In this document: positions 63,912 through 64,000 of the stretch, in pieces
Position numbering within the stretch: position 1 is the stretch's first letter
Layout: each line of letters starts with the position of its first letter
Origin: Aeribacillus composti
GTDB lineage: Bacteria; Bacillota; Bacilli; Bacillales; Aeribacillaceae
DNA length: 64,000 bases
NCBI RefSeq assembly: GCF_007827555.1
Contig: NZ_VISS01000001.1
Span: 153,036 to 217,035, forward strand
Direction: 5' to 3'
The notes under the pieces: model-generated
The model's input: only the letters and a program-made list of their open reading frames with translations
Told to the model about the DNA's origin: nothing
The model's database searches: none
Position numbers and translations under genes: made by a program

Positions 63912-64000
63912 TCATTTTTTCACTTTTTAAAAAAAATGCACAAAAAAATCGTCCTTTCTAGTAAAATGAAGTTACCACACAACATTACAGAAAGGACGAT
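63870..64000 (+). repeat. Left end of a probable insertion sequence running off the window
   Basis: GGGCTGTCCAAAAAGTCAGG is followed by GCACAAAAAAATCGTCCTTT, CTAGTAAAATGAAGT and a CGTCCTTTCT...AGAAAGGACG inverted repeat at 63951-63999, a pattern shared with 32487-32598. This looks like the leader before a transposase (possibly IS1182-like), but the transposase itself is not in the window. Confidence 0.55.

Noticed and set aside
1..64000. CRISPR arrays, rRNA and tRNA genes, prophage
   Set aside because: I saw no regularly spaced repeats, no rRNA sequence, no clear tRNA cloverleaf and no phage structural genes in the window.

Overview
This window is chromosomal DNA of an endospore-forming Bacillaceae bacterium (Bacillus sensu lato). 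The evidence is the gene content (comK, the sporulation gene cse60, sipV, luxS, dps, a men operon), strong Shine-Dalgarno sites with frequent TTG/GTG starts, low G+C, a leuS T-box, a metK SAM-I riboswitch and a guanidine-I riboswitch. Gene order follows Bacillus subtilis in two blocks: 1-3807 matches the addB-sipV-yhjE-yhjD-comK-yhzC neighbourhood, and 10163-63869 matches the ytpR-to-menF/menA neighbourhood, which lies far away in B. subtilis. The join (3.8-10.1 kb) holds a glyoxylate-shunt operon (aceBA) and a divergent YfcC-type transporter gene interrupted by an IS256-family element with an 8-bp target duplication.

Layout: 1-3.8 kb recombination/secretion/competence genes; 3.8-10.1 kb aceBA plus the interrupted transporter; 10.1-19.5 kb housekeeping genes (ytpPQR, aminopeptidase, trmB, ytmP, a CidA/CidB-type membrane pair, thpR); 19.6-24.3 kb cysteine synthase-like gene, riboswitch-controlled guanidine exporter pair, pepV and a purine permease; 24.3-27.2 kb an AT-rich accessory island bordered by IS fragments, carrying a secreted V8-like serine protease, a membrane protein and a small secreted amphipathic protein with a broken start frame; 27.3-34.5 kb ytzE, a pseudouridine synthase, ytgP, ytfP, a sirohaem gene and IS remnants; 34.5-46.7 kb leuS, ugtP, a GntR regulator with a near-perfect operator, ytqAB, ytpAB, ytoA, a PAP2 phosphatase and metK; 46.9-53.6 kb pckA, a decayed IS3-family element, ytmBA and the ytlACD ABC transporter; 53.7-56.4 kb ytkD, dps, luxS, yidD; 56.4-63.9 kb the menaquinone genes menF-D-H-B-E (minus strand) with menA divergent. 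The window ends at what appears to be another mobile element.

Functionally, aceA/aceB with pckA link acetate or fatty-acid use to gluconeogenesis; metK and luxS belong to the S-adenosylmethionine/activated methyl cycle; the men genes make menaquinone for respiration, but menC, usually the last gene of this operon, is absent here. The most unusual stretches are the protease/peptide island, the perfectly reconstructable IS256 insertion, a regulator operator with 15-bp perfect arms, IS ends placed directly after stop codons, and the gene fragments left beside sirC and the GntR gene.
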